Assembly (NCBI GenBank): GCA_001800515.1
Contig: MGVN01000243.1
Coordinates: forward strand, 2,583 to 23,463
Origin: Elusimicrobia bacterium RIFOXYB2_FULL_49_7
GTDB lineage: Bacteria; Fibrobacterota; OXYB2-FULL-49-7
Length of the DNA: 20,881 bases
Reading direction: 5' to 3'
A program made the position numbers and the translations under genes. Positions 7,414-14,747 of this stretch are shown in pieces (position 1 is the stretch's first letter; every line of letters begins with the position of its first letter). The notes under the pieces were generated by a model, which was given only the letters and a program-made list of their open reading frames with translations, was not told the DNA's origin and searched no databases.

Positions 7414-9918
7414 TTATTTTATCATATAGAGCTTATAAGACTTAACTGTCTCCTCTCCTGCCCTAAATCTTGCAATATAGATTCCTGAGCCAAGTTTCTT
7501 TCCCTGGCGGTCACAACCATTCCAACTTACCGAATAGACACCGCTTTCCAAGACTTTCTTTGCAATGATGGCGGATACTTTTTGTCCGCTTGTATTGTAT
7601 ACGGACAGGTCAACCATGGCGTGTGAGGTTAATGAGAAATCAAGATGAACGGTAGGATTAAAAGGATTCGGGTAAATAGCGGTCACACCGTCTGTTTTAG
7701 GACTCTTTTCTTGGCCGGACTTGAAATATTCCACCTTTATTTGTCTCGGATCATTCTCATTAATCATTGCGCGAGACAAAATGGGCTTACCCCCAAGTTC
7801 AATGTCAGAGGTATCCTTAATCGCTAATCGAACTTCAAAAAGCTCTTGATTGTCATTGCTCACTAAAGCCTCTGTACCTGCAAAAGCGATATATATCTTA
7901 TTGGTTACGACATTATAGGCGCTGGAATAGCCGTTTATGATTGCGTTTGGACGAACATCATACAGCACGTATCGGGCGGTATCAAACGTAAGCTCAAACT
8001 GGCCGGAATAAACCTGGAGGCTGCTTAAAAGTGATAGCGTGGTGACAGCCAACTTGGTGGTATCGTTCTTTCGAGTTGCAGAACCGCTGTCATATTCCGT
8101 AATTGAGACGGAAGCCACCATTTCATCACTCCGTGTTTTGGGGAATCTTGAATCATATTCATTCCAATTCCCGCTGACGTCTCCTATCATAATGGCTTTA
8201 AATTCCAAATTATGAAGCGGCTCAAGGAGATTCGGAAGCGTGGTTTTGGTCGGAATCATAATCCATTTACCGATGCGGGTAGCATCGTCATATTTAACGA
8301 TAAATCGCAGGATTAATGCAGCGTCATATGCTGTCAGCATCTTATTCATGTTAACGTCCGCACATAAAATTTGATGTGTAAAAGTGCAAAGGGAATTAAG
8401 ACCGACAACATGACGTAATATCAAGGACGCGTCATAAGCGGTAATGGCGTCACGAATGTCACCGGAATCTTTTTCAGCAGTGATATTATAGGGAAGATTG
8501 GTTCGCGGCACCTGCACGAATTCAAAGAAACCGTCTTCACTCGTCGTCTCGATCACGCTTTTTTCAATTAAAGCCATCTTGACACCGCCCACGCCCATTC
8601 TGTTCGCTTCATAAACGACCTTTCCATCGATATTGTAAGAATAAGAACCTCCCCCGCCGCAACTACCGCATTCCATGAAGATGAGGCTGTTTTTGATCTG
8701 GGCTACCGGATCACCATCATTAAAAATAGCCTTGGTAATGGGTAATGTCAGGTTTTCTCCGCAATATTCCTTGTAGACGAGAATCTTGACTCGAAAAAGA
8801 ACGCCTTCTCCTGAAAAAGGCGCGGATGCGGCAAAGGCAAAACGGATCAGGCCGTCACAGGTGATATTCTTCGCATAGGAAGCACCCTTAAGAATGGTTC
8901 CAACCGTATCCAGACCGAGGATAGCCATCTTCTTTGTCGGACAGGTCAATTCGACGTTTCCGGCAATAATGCCATATCCATCCATCGGAGTGACCAAAAT
9001 CTCCTGATAGAGCGTATCACCGAATTCCAGATGAGCATCCTTCGTATAGACAACCAAATCCGTCACATTAATCTTATACGTCTGCCGTGCAACCGCATTA
9101 AATTTGTCTTTGACTTCCATGGTGACCGTGTGCGTTCCGATATCAAGGAATTTGGGATACCAGCTCACTAATCCCGTCAACGAATCGATCTTCATATTCA
9201 ACGGCATCGCGGTCAACCGGTACCGAAGCGTGTCACCATCCGCATCCGTGGCAATGACCTGATACTGATATCGTACGCCGGTGGTCGCTTCCGTTACCGG
9301 CAAACTGGTGATGATCGGAGCATGATTGTTTTGAGAGGTTCTGGGATAAAGTTTGGACAGTCCGGTACTGTCGTCTGACGTCAGATGACGATGCGTGGTA
9401 TCGCCGTAGGTCGCCGTGGACCACATAACCGATCCCGCTACGTCACTATGTCCAAGTCCAAGAGCATGTCCGACTTCATGAGTCGCAATATGCCCCACAT
9501 CCATTTTACCCGGCTCACCCGTTGTGGACCATTCAAAATCCCGGCCGTTCATTTCAATGTCGAATTCCTGCATGACGCTACCCTGATACCAATAATAACA
9601 GGCGGCAATCACATTACTTCCAAGTTTAAAATTGTTGCCTTCTGCAAATTGAATGATATTTTGGTGATTTGGCGCGATGGCGTGTGAATTGGTGGTGCCC
9701 ATGTATTGACACTTTATTGCAGCGCCTTCCACCTCATTCCATATATCAAAGCTGCGCTGAAGGTGGTCAAATTCATCGGCCACATCCGGCGTACCTTCTT
9801 CATTAATGTAATATTCAACCACCGGCTCCAGCCCGGGCCATTTCGGCCCCAGAAAACTGTACGCACACAGCATCGCAGGCATAAGTGAAATCATAACGAA
9901 AATAATGATTGTTTTCAT
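7414..9918 (-). CDS. Secreted matrixin-like zinc metalloprotease with cohesin-like, dockerin-like and C-terminal sorting-like domains
   Basis: The 834-aa protein has a signal peptide (MKTIIIFVMISLMPAMLCA). The protease domain (about 22-192) carries the metzincin motif HEVGHALGLGH (zinc ligands His147, His151, His157; catalytic Glu148), a Met-turn methionine (GSVM, Met165) and the matrixin-style end LTSDDSTGLSKLYP. Next come an Ig/cadherin-like module (about 198-285), a cohesin-like module (about 288-415) ending in a CGSCGGGG linker, a regulatory-like beta domain (about 425-478), two dockerin-type segments (about 480-545; the second, DVNMNKMLTAYDAALILRF, keeps its calcium ligands, the first does not), a second cohesin-like module (about 600-730), and a C-terminal YPNPFNPT...SGIYIARF domain of FlgD-Ig or type-A sorting style. 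An AAGGGGG ribosome site precedes the ATG. It should act outside the cell or on its surface; the substrate is unknown. Confidence 0.9.
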   Translation of the reverse strand: MKTIIIFVMISLMPAMLCAYSFLGPKWPGLEPVVEYYINEEGTPDVADEFDHLQRSFDIWNEVEGAAIKCQYMGTTNSHAIAPNHQNIIQFAEGNNFKLGSNVIAACYYWYQGSVMQEFDIEMNGRDFEWSTTGEPGKMDVGHIATHEVGHALGLGHSDVAGSVMWSTATYGDTTHRHLTSDDSTGLSKLYPRTSQNNHAPIITSLPVTEATTGVRYQYQVIATDADGDTLRYRLTAMPLNMKIDSLTGLVSWYPKFLDIGTHTVTMEVKDKFNAVARQTYKINVTDLVVYTKDAHLEFGDTLYQEILVTPMDGYGIIAGNVELTCPTKKMAILGLDTVGTILKGASYAKNITCDGLIRFAFAASAPFSGEGVLFRVKILVYKEYCGENLTLPITKAIFNDGDPVAQIKNSLIFMECGSCGGGGSYSYNIDGKVVYEANRMGVGGVKMALIEKSVIETTSEDGFFEFVQVPRTNLPYNITAEKDSGDIRDAITAYDASLILRHVVGLNSLCTFTHQILCADVNMNKMLTAYDAALILRFIVKYDDATRIGKWIMIPTKTTLPNLLEPLHNLEFKAIMIGDVSGNWNEYDSRFPKTRSDEMVASVSITEYDSGSATRKNDTTKLAVTTLSLLSSLQVYSGQFELTFDTARYVLYDVRPNAIINGYSSAYNVVTNKIYIAFAGTEALVSNDNQELFEVRLAIKDTSDIELGGKPILSRAMINENDPRQIKVEYFKSGQEKSPKTDGVTAIYPNPFNPTVHLDFSLTSHAMVDLSVYNTSGQKVSAIIAKKVLESGVYSVSWNGCDRQGKKLGSGIYIARFRAGEETVKSYKLYMIK

Positions 9919-9942
9919 ATTGTATTCCCCCTTTCCTATTCT

Positions 9943-10500
9943 CTATTTGGATTGTTCTGATAAATAGGTCTTAACTTTTGCTTTAAATTCTTCTAAGGAA
10001 AGATTGTTGCCTGTCTCAATCACGCCGGCATCCGCTGAACTTTTGCATAGAATAACTTTACCGTCGATATCCTGCGCCACCCGTTGGACACTGCGAGAAT
10101 CCGTGAAAATGCGGTACTTTCCCTGATAAAGTCCGACGGTCTGATAAACCGTGGTATTCGTCGGATCTTTAAATAAAAAAAGGATGTTCTCATCCCCCAC
10201 TTTGTAGGTCGTGGTGCCGAGGACTTTCAGACTTCTCGTTCCAACCTGGCCGCCTATTTGTTGGATGATGATTTCATTATCTGCATTTTCCCCACAAAGA
10301 CTTTCGTCGATATTCATACGCACATAGGTCAGGATTGCAGTACTGTCGCGATTCCATCGTGTAACAATATTGGTTACTTTTGCCTGGACAATGACCTCTG
10401 AACCGGTAGACAGTTCCTGGAGCCCCAACATAAACATCGTGGTAGAATAGGCCGCTCCGCAACTGCAGACAGCGATTAGGAAACTGAGAATTGCTTTCAT
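9943..10500 (-). CDS. Exported protein of unknown function, paired with the metalloprotease
   Basis: The 185-aa protein has a clear signal peptide (MKAILSFLIAVCSCGAAYS). The mature part looks like a single beta-rich domain: EVIVQAKVTNIVTRWNRDS, then IIIQQIGGQVGTRSLKVLG, then GDENILFLFKDP and YQTVGLYQGKYRIF, then a charged C-terminal tail (LEEFKAKVKTYLSEQ). I recall similar exported proteins lying next to matrixin-type proteases in other uncultured bacteria, but I cannot name the family. It is 24 bases upstream of the protease gene, with its own AAAGGGGG ribosome site just before the ATG, so the two form a likely two-gene operon. Possible roles include an inhibitor, propeptide-like chaperone or secretion helper for the protease; none is shown by sequence alone. 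Confidence 0.8.
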   Translation of the reverse strand: MKAILSFLIAVCSCGAAYSTTMFMLGLQELSTGSEVIVQAKVTNIVTRWNRDSTAILTYVRMNIDESLCGENADNEIIIQQIGGQVGTRSLKVLGTTTYKVGDENILFLFKDPTNTTVYQTVGLYQGKYRIFTDSRSVQRVAQDIDGKVILCKSSADAGVIETGNNLSLEEFKAKVKTYLSEQSK

Positions 10501-10616
10501 TCATTACCCCCTTTTTTTTAATGGAATAACGCAAAGGTTGTACCAACACCTGAATTTTGATGAAAAAAGCATTTCAAAAAAAAGCGAGGACAATCTTGGA
10601 CGAATAAAAGGAGGCT

Positions 10617-10632
10617 AAGACAGAATTGTCTT
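10617..10632. repeat. Short inverted repeat over the tRNA promoter -35 region
   Basis: AAGACA and TGTCTT are perfect 6-bp arms around GAAT. The right arm overlaps the candidate -35 element. It could be an operator, but such a short repeat may be chance. Confidence 0.35.
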
Positions 10633-10653
10633 CAAAGATATTTATGGTATGAT
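10626..10653 (+). promoter_or_regulatory. Candidate sigma-70 promoter for the tRNA pair
   Basis: TTGTCT (10626-10631) and TATGAT (10648-10653) are separated by 16 bases and stand about 40 bases before tRNA-Pro. Four of six bases match TTGACA and five of six match TATAAT. The -35 element overlaps a small inverted repeat. Confidence 0.5.
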
Positions 10654-10694
10654 TTGACCCGAACAAACTGAATGAGCTATTTTATACCACAAAA

Positions 10695-10768
10695 CGGGGC
10701 GTAGCTCAGCCCGGTAGAGTGCATGGTTTGGGACCATGTGGCCGCAGGTTCAAATCCTGCCGCCCCGA
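10695..10768 (+). tRNA. tRNA-Pro (anticodon UGG)
   Basis: The cloverleaf folds by eye. The acceptor stem is CGGGGCG (10695-10701) with CGCCCCG (10761-10767), then discriminator A (10768). The D stem is GCTC with GAGT. The anticodon stem is CATGG/CCATG around the loop TTTGGGA, giving TGG at the anticodon. The T arm is GCAGG-TTCAAAT-CCTGC. CCA is not encoded. This tRNA would read CCA and, with a modified U34, other CCN proline codons. Confidence 0.95.
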
Positions 10769-10776
10769 TTTTATTT

Positions 10777-10850
10777 GCACCCTTAGCTCAGCTGGATAGA
10801 GCAACGGATTTCTAATCCGTAGGCCACAGGTTCAAATCCTGTAGGGTGCG
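10777..10850 (+). tRNA. tRNA-Arg (anticodon UCU)
   Basis: The acceptor stem is GCACCCT (10777-10783) with AGGGTGC (10843-10849), then discriminator G. The D stem is GCTC/GAGC. The anticodon stem is ACGGA/TCCGT around the loop TTTCTAA, giving TCT. The T arm is ACAGG-TTCAAAT-CCTGT. CCA is not encoded. It reads AGA/AGG arginine codons. It lies eight bases after tRNA-Pro, so both are probably processed from one transcript. No clear terminator follows; the convergent gspG stop is only 14 bases away. Confidence 0.95.
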
Positions 10851-10864
10851 TTATTTACCATTGT

Positions 10865-11296
10865 CTACCATCTTCCTACTCTTCGCACATTCTCACTTCC
10901 CCCATGCTCCTTCTTCTCATTCACGGTCACGAACTCACCCTTGAGTTCATTGCCCTGGCCATCCTTCAAGGATATCTTCACCGTAGCCTTGGCCACATAG
11001 GATAAAGAGTCGCCGGACATGGTATAGTCAAAATACTTTGAACCCGGATCTGTAAAATCCAGTTCCAGCAGATTCACGGCATACCTGTCCATCTCCTGAT
11101 GATAGGCTTCCTGAAGCGAGTATATCTGCATCAACACCGGCCCAAACTCCACCAACTTGGCCTTGGTCGTGGCACCCATGAATTTGGGAATCGCTACCAT
11201 AGACAAGATGCCGATGATGACAATGACGATCATGAGTTCTGTAAGCGTAAAACCCGCCTCTGAAAGACACAGTTTTGGTAATCCTATCTTTTTCAC
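10865..11296 (-). CDS. gspG: Type II secretion major pseudopilin (GspG/PilA-like)
   Basis: This is the major pilin-like subunit of the secretion pseudopilus. I place the start at the GTG at 11296, since AGGAGG (complement of 11302-11307) sits five bases before it; the frame extends upstream but lacks such a site. The product is 143 aa. A 15-residue leader (VKKIGLPKLCLSEAG) precedes FTLTELMIVIVIIGILSMVA. This is the classic prepilin site: cleavage after Gly, methylated Phe, Glu at +5 and a hydrophobic helix. The next stretch, IPKFMGATTKAKLVEF, leads to a small C-terminal domain. This domain ends in a charged tail (VNEKKEHGGSENVRRVGRW). It is last in the cluster, its start one base after the preceding stop codon. 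Processing needs a prepilin peptidase, which is not in the window. Confidence 0.9.
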   Translation of the reverse strand: MKKIGLPKLCLSEAGFTLTELMIVIVIIGILSMVAIPKFMGATTKAKLVEFGPVLMQIYSLQEAYHQEMDRYAVNLLELDFTDPGSKYFDYTMSGDSLSYVAKATVKISLKDGQGNELKGEFVTVNEKKEHGGSENVRRVGRW

Positions 11297-11297
11297 A

Positions 11298-11873
11298 CTA
11301 TCCTCCTGTTTTGGATAAAAGTCTGTTTTTGCCCAAGATTTCAACATGGCCGATTTTACCATATTCAAAGTTCAGCCTATACTCCAGAAAATCTATCTTT
11401 CCCACTTCATCTGCGTCAATGCGGTTATTGTGGTTGATGTCCAAATCCTTGTCATCGACAATGCCATCCACATTCTTATCAAGACTCATATCCGCACATC
11501 GGAAGGTAAAGCCGCCCCTGACAAGCCTAATACCCTTTTCCAAGCCAAACACCGGTCTGCCATCTGCAAAGCCGCAGGTTGCCGTCTTTAAAACCGTATC
11601 CAGCGCCAGCACCTTGGCCTGCTCTTTGGAATCTCGGTAATAAATGGTTTGCGTCGTTGCCGAATCCAAGACGCGGATGCGCTTGATTTCAACATCCATC
11701 TGCCTGACAAAGGTTTCCAAAGCCTCTTCCTGATAAACCTTTTTTTTCCAGTCAGCGGTATTGCGGTTGATGTAGGAATAAGTCAAAAAGACCACCCCCG
11801 CAACTAATGACGACATCAGCATCACCACCATGAGTTCGGTAATGGTAAAACCCTTCTCGTTTCCTAATATCAC
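11298..11873 (-). CDS. Minor pseudopilin (GspJ/PilW-like) with two EF-hand loops
   Basis: The 191-aa protein starts with GTG in a GTGA overlap with gspF. A short leader MILGNEKG precedes FTITELMVVMLMSSLVAGVVF, a type III prepilin signal with Glu+5. In this cluster position and by size it resembles GspJ or PilW, a minor pseudopilin near the tip. Its odd feature is a pair of adjacent calcium-loop motifs at residues 132-143 (DKNVDGIVDDKD) and 145-156 (DINHNNRIDADE). Each has acidic or Asn residues at positions 1, 3, 5, 9 and 12 and a hydrophobic residue at 8. The loops suggest calcium-dependent folding outside the inner membrane. Exact J-versus-H/W assignment is uncertain, but the prepilin identity is firm. 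Confidence 0.85.
   Translation of the reverse strand: MILGNEKGFTITELMVVMLMSSLVAGVVFLTYSYINRNTADWKKKVYQEEALETFVRQMDVEIKRIRVLDSATTQTIYYRDSKEQAKVLALDTVLKTATCGFADGRPVFGLEKGIRLVRGGFTFRCADMSLDKNVDGIVDDKDLDINHNNRIDADEVGKIDFLEYRLNFEYGKIGHVEILGKNRLLSKTGG
11302..11307 (-). promoter_or_regulatory. Ribosome binding site deciding the gspG start
   Basis: On the - strand this reads AGGAGG, five bases ahead of the GTG at 11296. It lies inside the end of the upstream prepilin gene. It rules in favour of the GTG start over the ATG at 11368 and gives a prepilin leader of normal length. Confidence 0.8.
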
Positions 11874-13060
11874 CTGACCTCCGTGACCATTTCAAAGAGG
11901 GGCAGATACATGGCAACCAGGACAAAGCCGATAATGGCACCCATGATGACAATGATGATGGGTTCCAGCACCGACATAAAGGCATCCACCGCCGAATTAA
12001 TCTCTTCTTCGTAGTAATCCGACACCTTGTGCAGCATTTGCGGCAGATTACCGGTCTTTTCTCCAACCGCAACCATCCTGACCGTCATGGACGGAAAAAC
12101 CAAACTTTCAGCCAAAGGCTTGTGAAAGGACTCACCCACCTGTACGGCTTTGACCGCATTTTCTATCGCCTGCTCAATAACGAGGTTGCCTACCGAGAAC
12201 TTGGTAATCTTTAGCGCATCCAGCAGCGGGATACCATTTTCCAGCAAAGTTGAAAGGGTTCGGGTAAAGCGGGCCACCGCACTCTTCCTCAAGAGTTCGC
12301 CAAGGATAGGGAGTTTTAACATTATTTTTGCCATAAAAAGCCTATACTTGGGATGACTGCTGAACTTCCGATAGAGCAGATACAGCAAGGGCAGGCTCAA
12401 TATCAGAAAGGGTATGATAGCCTTAAAGGCAGCGCTCACGGCTAATACCAGCCTGGTGACAAAGGGCAGGGTTCGGCCCATCTCCTCAAACATATTCTTG
12501 AAGGTGGGCACAACAAAAACCATTAAAGCAATGATAACCGCAATGGCGACCATGCCCACCACCGCCGGATAAGCCAGCGCTGCCTTGACCTTTTTCTGCA
12601 ACCTGTCCATCCGCTCAAGATGAGAGGCCAACCGATCCAAAATGGTGTCCAACACCCCCGCCGCTTCACCGGCACGGATAAGGTGGCAGTAAAGGTTATT
12701 GAATATCTTTGGATGTTTGCTAAAGGCTTCACCCAGCCCCGTACCGGATCGAACCTCTTTTAAAATGCTTTCACACGCAGCTTTCAGCCGTTTATGGGAG
12801 GTTTGTTCTACCAGAATGGAAATGGCTTCATCAAAAGGCAGACTCGCTCCTACAAGCGTGGAGAACTGCCGGGTAAAGGACGTGAGGTCTTTTGTTGGAA
12901 CACCGGTAAAGGGCAACCACTCCCTGCCAGCATGAAGACTATCCACCTTAATACCGCGATTCTTAAGCAGGCGGGCGGCTTCGCGCTTATCCAAGGCTGA
13001 TACCATGCCTTTGATGGTCTTGCTGTCCCGGCTTTTACCGCTGTATTTAAAGTCCGGCAT
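11870..13060 (-). CDS. gspF: Type II secretion inner-membrane platform protein (GspF/PilC)
   Basis: The 396-aa protein is the polytopic platform that couples the GspE ATPase to pseudopilus assembly in the inner membrane. Two T2SSF domains are visible. The first (about 65-190) includes FTRQFSTLVGASLPFDEAI and GEAAGVLDTILDRLASHLE. The second (about 265-390) includes FTRTLSTLLENGIPLLDAL and GEKTGNLPQMLHKVSDYYEE. Membrane segments lie at about residues 167-190, 213-230 and 365-388. The length is normal for the family. An AAGGA ribosome site precedes the ATG. It overlaps the upstream prepilin gene by 14 bases and the downstream one by four. Confidence 0.95.
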   Translation of the reverse strand: MPDFKYSGKSRDSKTIKGMVSALDKREAARLLKNRGIKVDSLHAGREWLPFTGVPTKDLTSFTRQFSTLVGASLPFDEAISILVEQTSHKRLKAACESILKEVRSGTGLGEAFSKHPKIFNNLYCHLIRAGEAAGVLDTILDRLASHLERMDRLQKKVKAALAYPAVVGMVAIAVIIALMVFVVPTFKNMFEEMGRTLPFVTRLVLAVSAAFKAIIPFLILSLPLLYLLYRKFSSHPKYRLFMAKIMLKLPILGELLRKSAVARFTRTLSTLLENGIPLLDALKITKFSVGNLVIEQAIENAVKAVQVGESFHKPLAESLVFPSMTVRMVAVGEKTGNLPQMLHKVSDYYEEEINSAVDAFMSVLEPIIIVIMGAIIGFVLVAMYLPLFEMVTEVR

Positions 13061-13418
13061 GGCTATCCTTCTGATAGAGTAAGGTCTTGATGGAAAAAAG
13101 TTCCTTGTCGCGCTTTAGTACGCGGATTTCAACCTGTTTTAAGGAATCACCGCTGATTAGCCGCTCTACCCTGTACTCCTTTTCCTTAAACAGGTCTTCC
13201 TTGGCTTTAAGCGCTGTCCTGAAATGAAGCGTCTCTTCAACAAACCCTTTGGCAAAAAAGATGGCTTTGAGCCGCTCCTTTTCACCGGGGTCACTGAGCC
13301 AATGCGAGAGCGCACCGGTTAGAGGAACCGCTATCACGGAAAAGATGAGCAGGGCCACCAGGATTTCGGTGATGGTGAACCCTTTATTGTTTAATCGGTA
13401 AGGCTTAATACAGCCCAT
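13047..13418 (-). CDS. Minor pseudopilin (GspI/PilV-like)
   Basis: I choose the ATG at 13418 because AAGGAG (complement of 13424-13429) precedes it by five bases and it gives a 12-residue leader of normal kind (MGCIKPYRLNNKG before FTITEILVALLIFSVIAV, counting the Gly). The product is 123 aa. The prepilin signal is complete, with Glu at +5. The rest is a small soluble domain with FAKGFVEETLHFRTALKAK and a beta-rich end (VEIRVLKRDKELFSIKTLL). Size and position suggest GspI or PilV, a minor pseudopilin of the tip complex. Its start overlaps the end of the PilX/GspK-like gene by 28 bases and its end overlaps gspF by 14. Confidence 0.85.
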   Translation of the reverse strand: MGCIKPYRLNNKGFTITEILVALLIFSVIAVPLTGALSHWLSDPGEKERLKAIFFAKGFVEETLHFRTALKAKEDLFKEKEYRVERLISGDSLKQVEIRVLKRDKELFSIKTLLYQKDSHAGL

Positions 13419-14746
13419 TCCGGCTCCTTTGAAAAAATGGCAGGCACCACCCACTGGTCTGAGAGGGCAGTCCGATCCGTTAGGGTATTATTCAGAAAAT
13501 TACCATAGGTCTTATTATTACGAAGTAAAACAAAGCCATCGGTTGTAATATGACCTTTGATTTTTCCCTCATAATCGGTGGTGTAATTATTATACACCAA
13601 TCCCGTTATTTCCGTTTGTGGCGCGATGTAACAAAAGCACTGAAGGGGATCAAACCTCACCAAAGTATGAGCCGTATCCCGCTCTGCCACAACAAAGACA
13701 CCGGAAAGAGGTTGATTCGTGGTTAAAAATATGCCGCCCTGAAGGTGCAAATCTGCAATAGCAGGCCAGGAATAGACGAAGGTGGGATACAATGTTTTCG
13801 CCTGCCCTTCTATCTTGATTGAATCCTCGGCCATGACAATGCCGGACAGGCTGCTGCTGTCTTGAATCCAGACGCTTTTACGGGTTAGAATTCGACACTC
13901 CCGCACCTTTGACCCGCTCCTTAGAATAAGCCCACCGGAGGTGACGATAACACAATTCCGAAGCCTTGACTTATTCTCAATATAGACCATCTGTTCTGTC
14001 ACAAACTCACCGCCACTGAGGTCAACCGAATCCGTGATGAATAGCATACCTTCCACAAAGACCTTCTTATTCCTAAATGAGGCGGCCCTATAGGTTTTGT
14101 TATCAATGGTAATGGATGAGTGAAAGACCTCGTCATAGCGGCTCATTTCAACAAGCCACCCCTTCTGCTGTTTGATGCTTTCCTTGATGGCGGCATCAAA
14201 GAGGGTATCTTCTTTCTCTTTACGGATAATAGGACCATTGCAGGCCGTATCGCCTAAAAACGGAAAGCCCGTGACCCGGCTTTCAAAGAGTTGGCCTTTT
14301 ATTAAGGTGACAGAACCTATAATCTCATTCTTGCCCGCAACAACGCAATCCCCGCCCTCATGATTCAACCTCACTGCCGAAACAAGAGAAGCAGGATTTC
14401 TTTCTCCAAGCAGCGCAGTTACAGTCACGCTCTCCCTTACCGTATAGCCCATGCTTTTTACCTCGATAAAGCCGCCAATATCGGCGTAGGTTACCCTATA
14501 ACCCGCCCGCTCAGAAAGAACCTCCTCTGCCTGACCCGCGTGTTCACTGGGCTTTGTCGAAAGCAGATATTTGGCCCTCTCTATCCCCGCTTCAGCCATG
14601 TACCGCGCTTTCACATTATTGCCAAAGCGAACCACCTGCCCAAAACGGACACGGTAAACGGTTAAAATACCGATGAAGATAAACGACAACACCGCCACCA
14701 TGGAGATGACGAGAAACAACGCATATGCCCGTTCGTTTCTTAGCAT
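13391..14746 (-). CDS. PilX/GspK-like protein with a beta-helix-like body
   Basis: I start it at the ATG at 14746, one base after the stop of the PilP/GspC-like gene, giving 451 aa. The N-terminus MLRNERAYALFLVISMVAVL is a hydrophobic helix, followed by KARYMAEAGIERAKYLL, the signature of PilX/GspK-type N-termini. There is no Glu+5, as in GspK. GspK normally caps the pseudopilus tip with a helical insert domain. Here residues about 220-320 instead read as short alternating strands with repeated turns (KKVFVEGMLFITDSVDLSGG, RNCVIVTSGGLILRSGSKV, ECRILTRKSVWIQDSSSL, IVMAEDSIKIEG), like a bactofilin or beta-helix fold. The C-terminal part holds further short strands. Membership in the cluster is certain; naming it GspK or PilX is inference. 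Confidence 0.8.
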   Translation of the reverse strand: MLRNERAYALFLVISMVAVLSFIFIGILTVYRVRFGQVVRFGNNVKARYMAEAGIERAKYLLSTKPSEHAGQAEEVLSERAGYRVTYADIGGFIEVKSMGYTVRESVTVTALLGERNPASLVSAVRLNHEGGDCVVAGKNEIIGSVTLIKGQLFESRVTGFPFLGDTACNGPIIRKEKEDTLFDAAIKESIKQQKGWLVEMSRYDEVFHSSITIDNKTYRAASFRNKKVFVEGMLFITDSVDLSGGEFVTEQMVYIENKSRLRNCVIVTSGGLILRSGSKVRECRILTRKSVWIQDSSSLSGIVMAEDSIKIEGQAKTLYPTFVYSWPAIADLHLQGGIFLTTNQPLSGVFVVAERDTAHTLVRFDPLQCFCYIAPQTEITGLVYNNYTTDYEGKIKGHITTDGFVLLRNNKTYGNFLNNTLTDRTALSDQWVVPAIFSKEPEWAVLSLTD

Positions 14747-14747
14747 A

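Larger units (their letters stand above)
10501..10694. other. Divergent intergenic region upstream of the exported-protein gene and the tRNAs
   Basis: I see no gene here. It holds the ribosome site of the leftward exported-protein gene (complement of 10506-10513), A/T tracts, a short inverted repeat at 10617-10632 and a plausible rightward promoter for the tRNAs (10626-10653). The leftward operon should also be promoted from here, but I could not find a convincing -35/-10 pair for it. Confidence 0.6.

Noticed and set aside
7414..9918. Interpretation of the dockerin-like repeats as part of a cellulosome
   Set aside because: No scaffoldin, cellulase or carbohydrate-binding module is seen, and only one of the two dockerin repeats has a full calcium loop. 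Dockerin-like modules are common on other surface proteins.
11297..11368. Upstream extension of gspG to ATG codons at 11368 or 11347
   Set aside because: No ribosome site precedes them. They overlap the preceding gene and give an over-long prepilin leader, while the GTG at 11296 has a perfect AGGAGG.
13419..13454. Upstream start of the GspI/PilV-like gene
   Set aside because: The ATG at 13418 has AAGGAG at ideal spacing and gives a standard leader.
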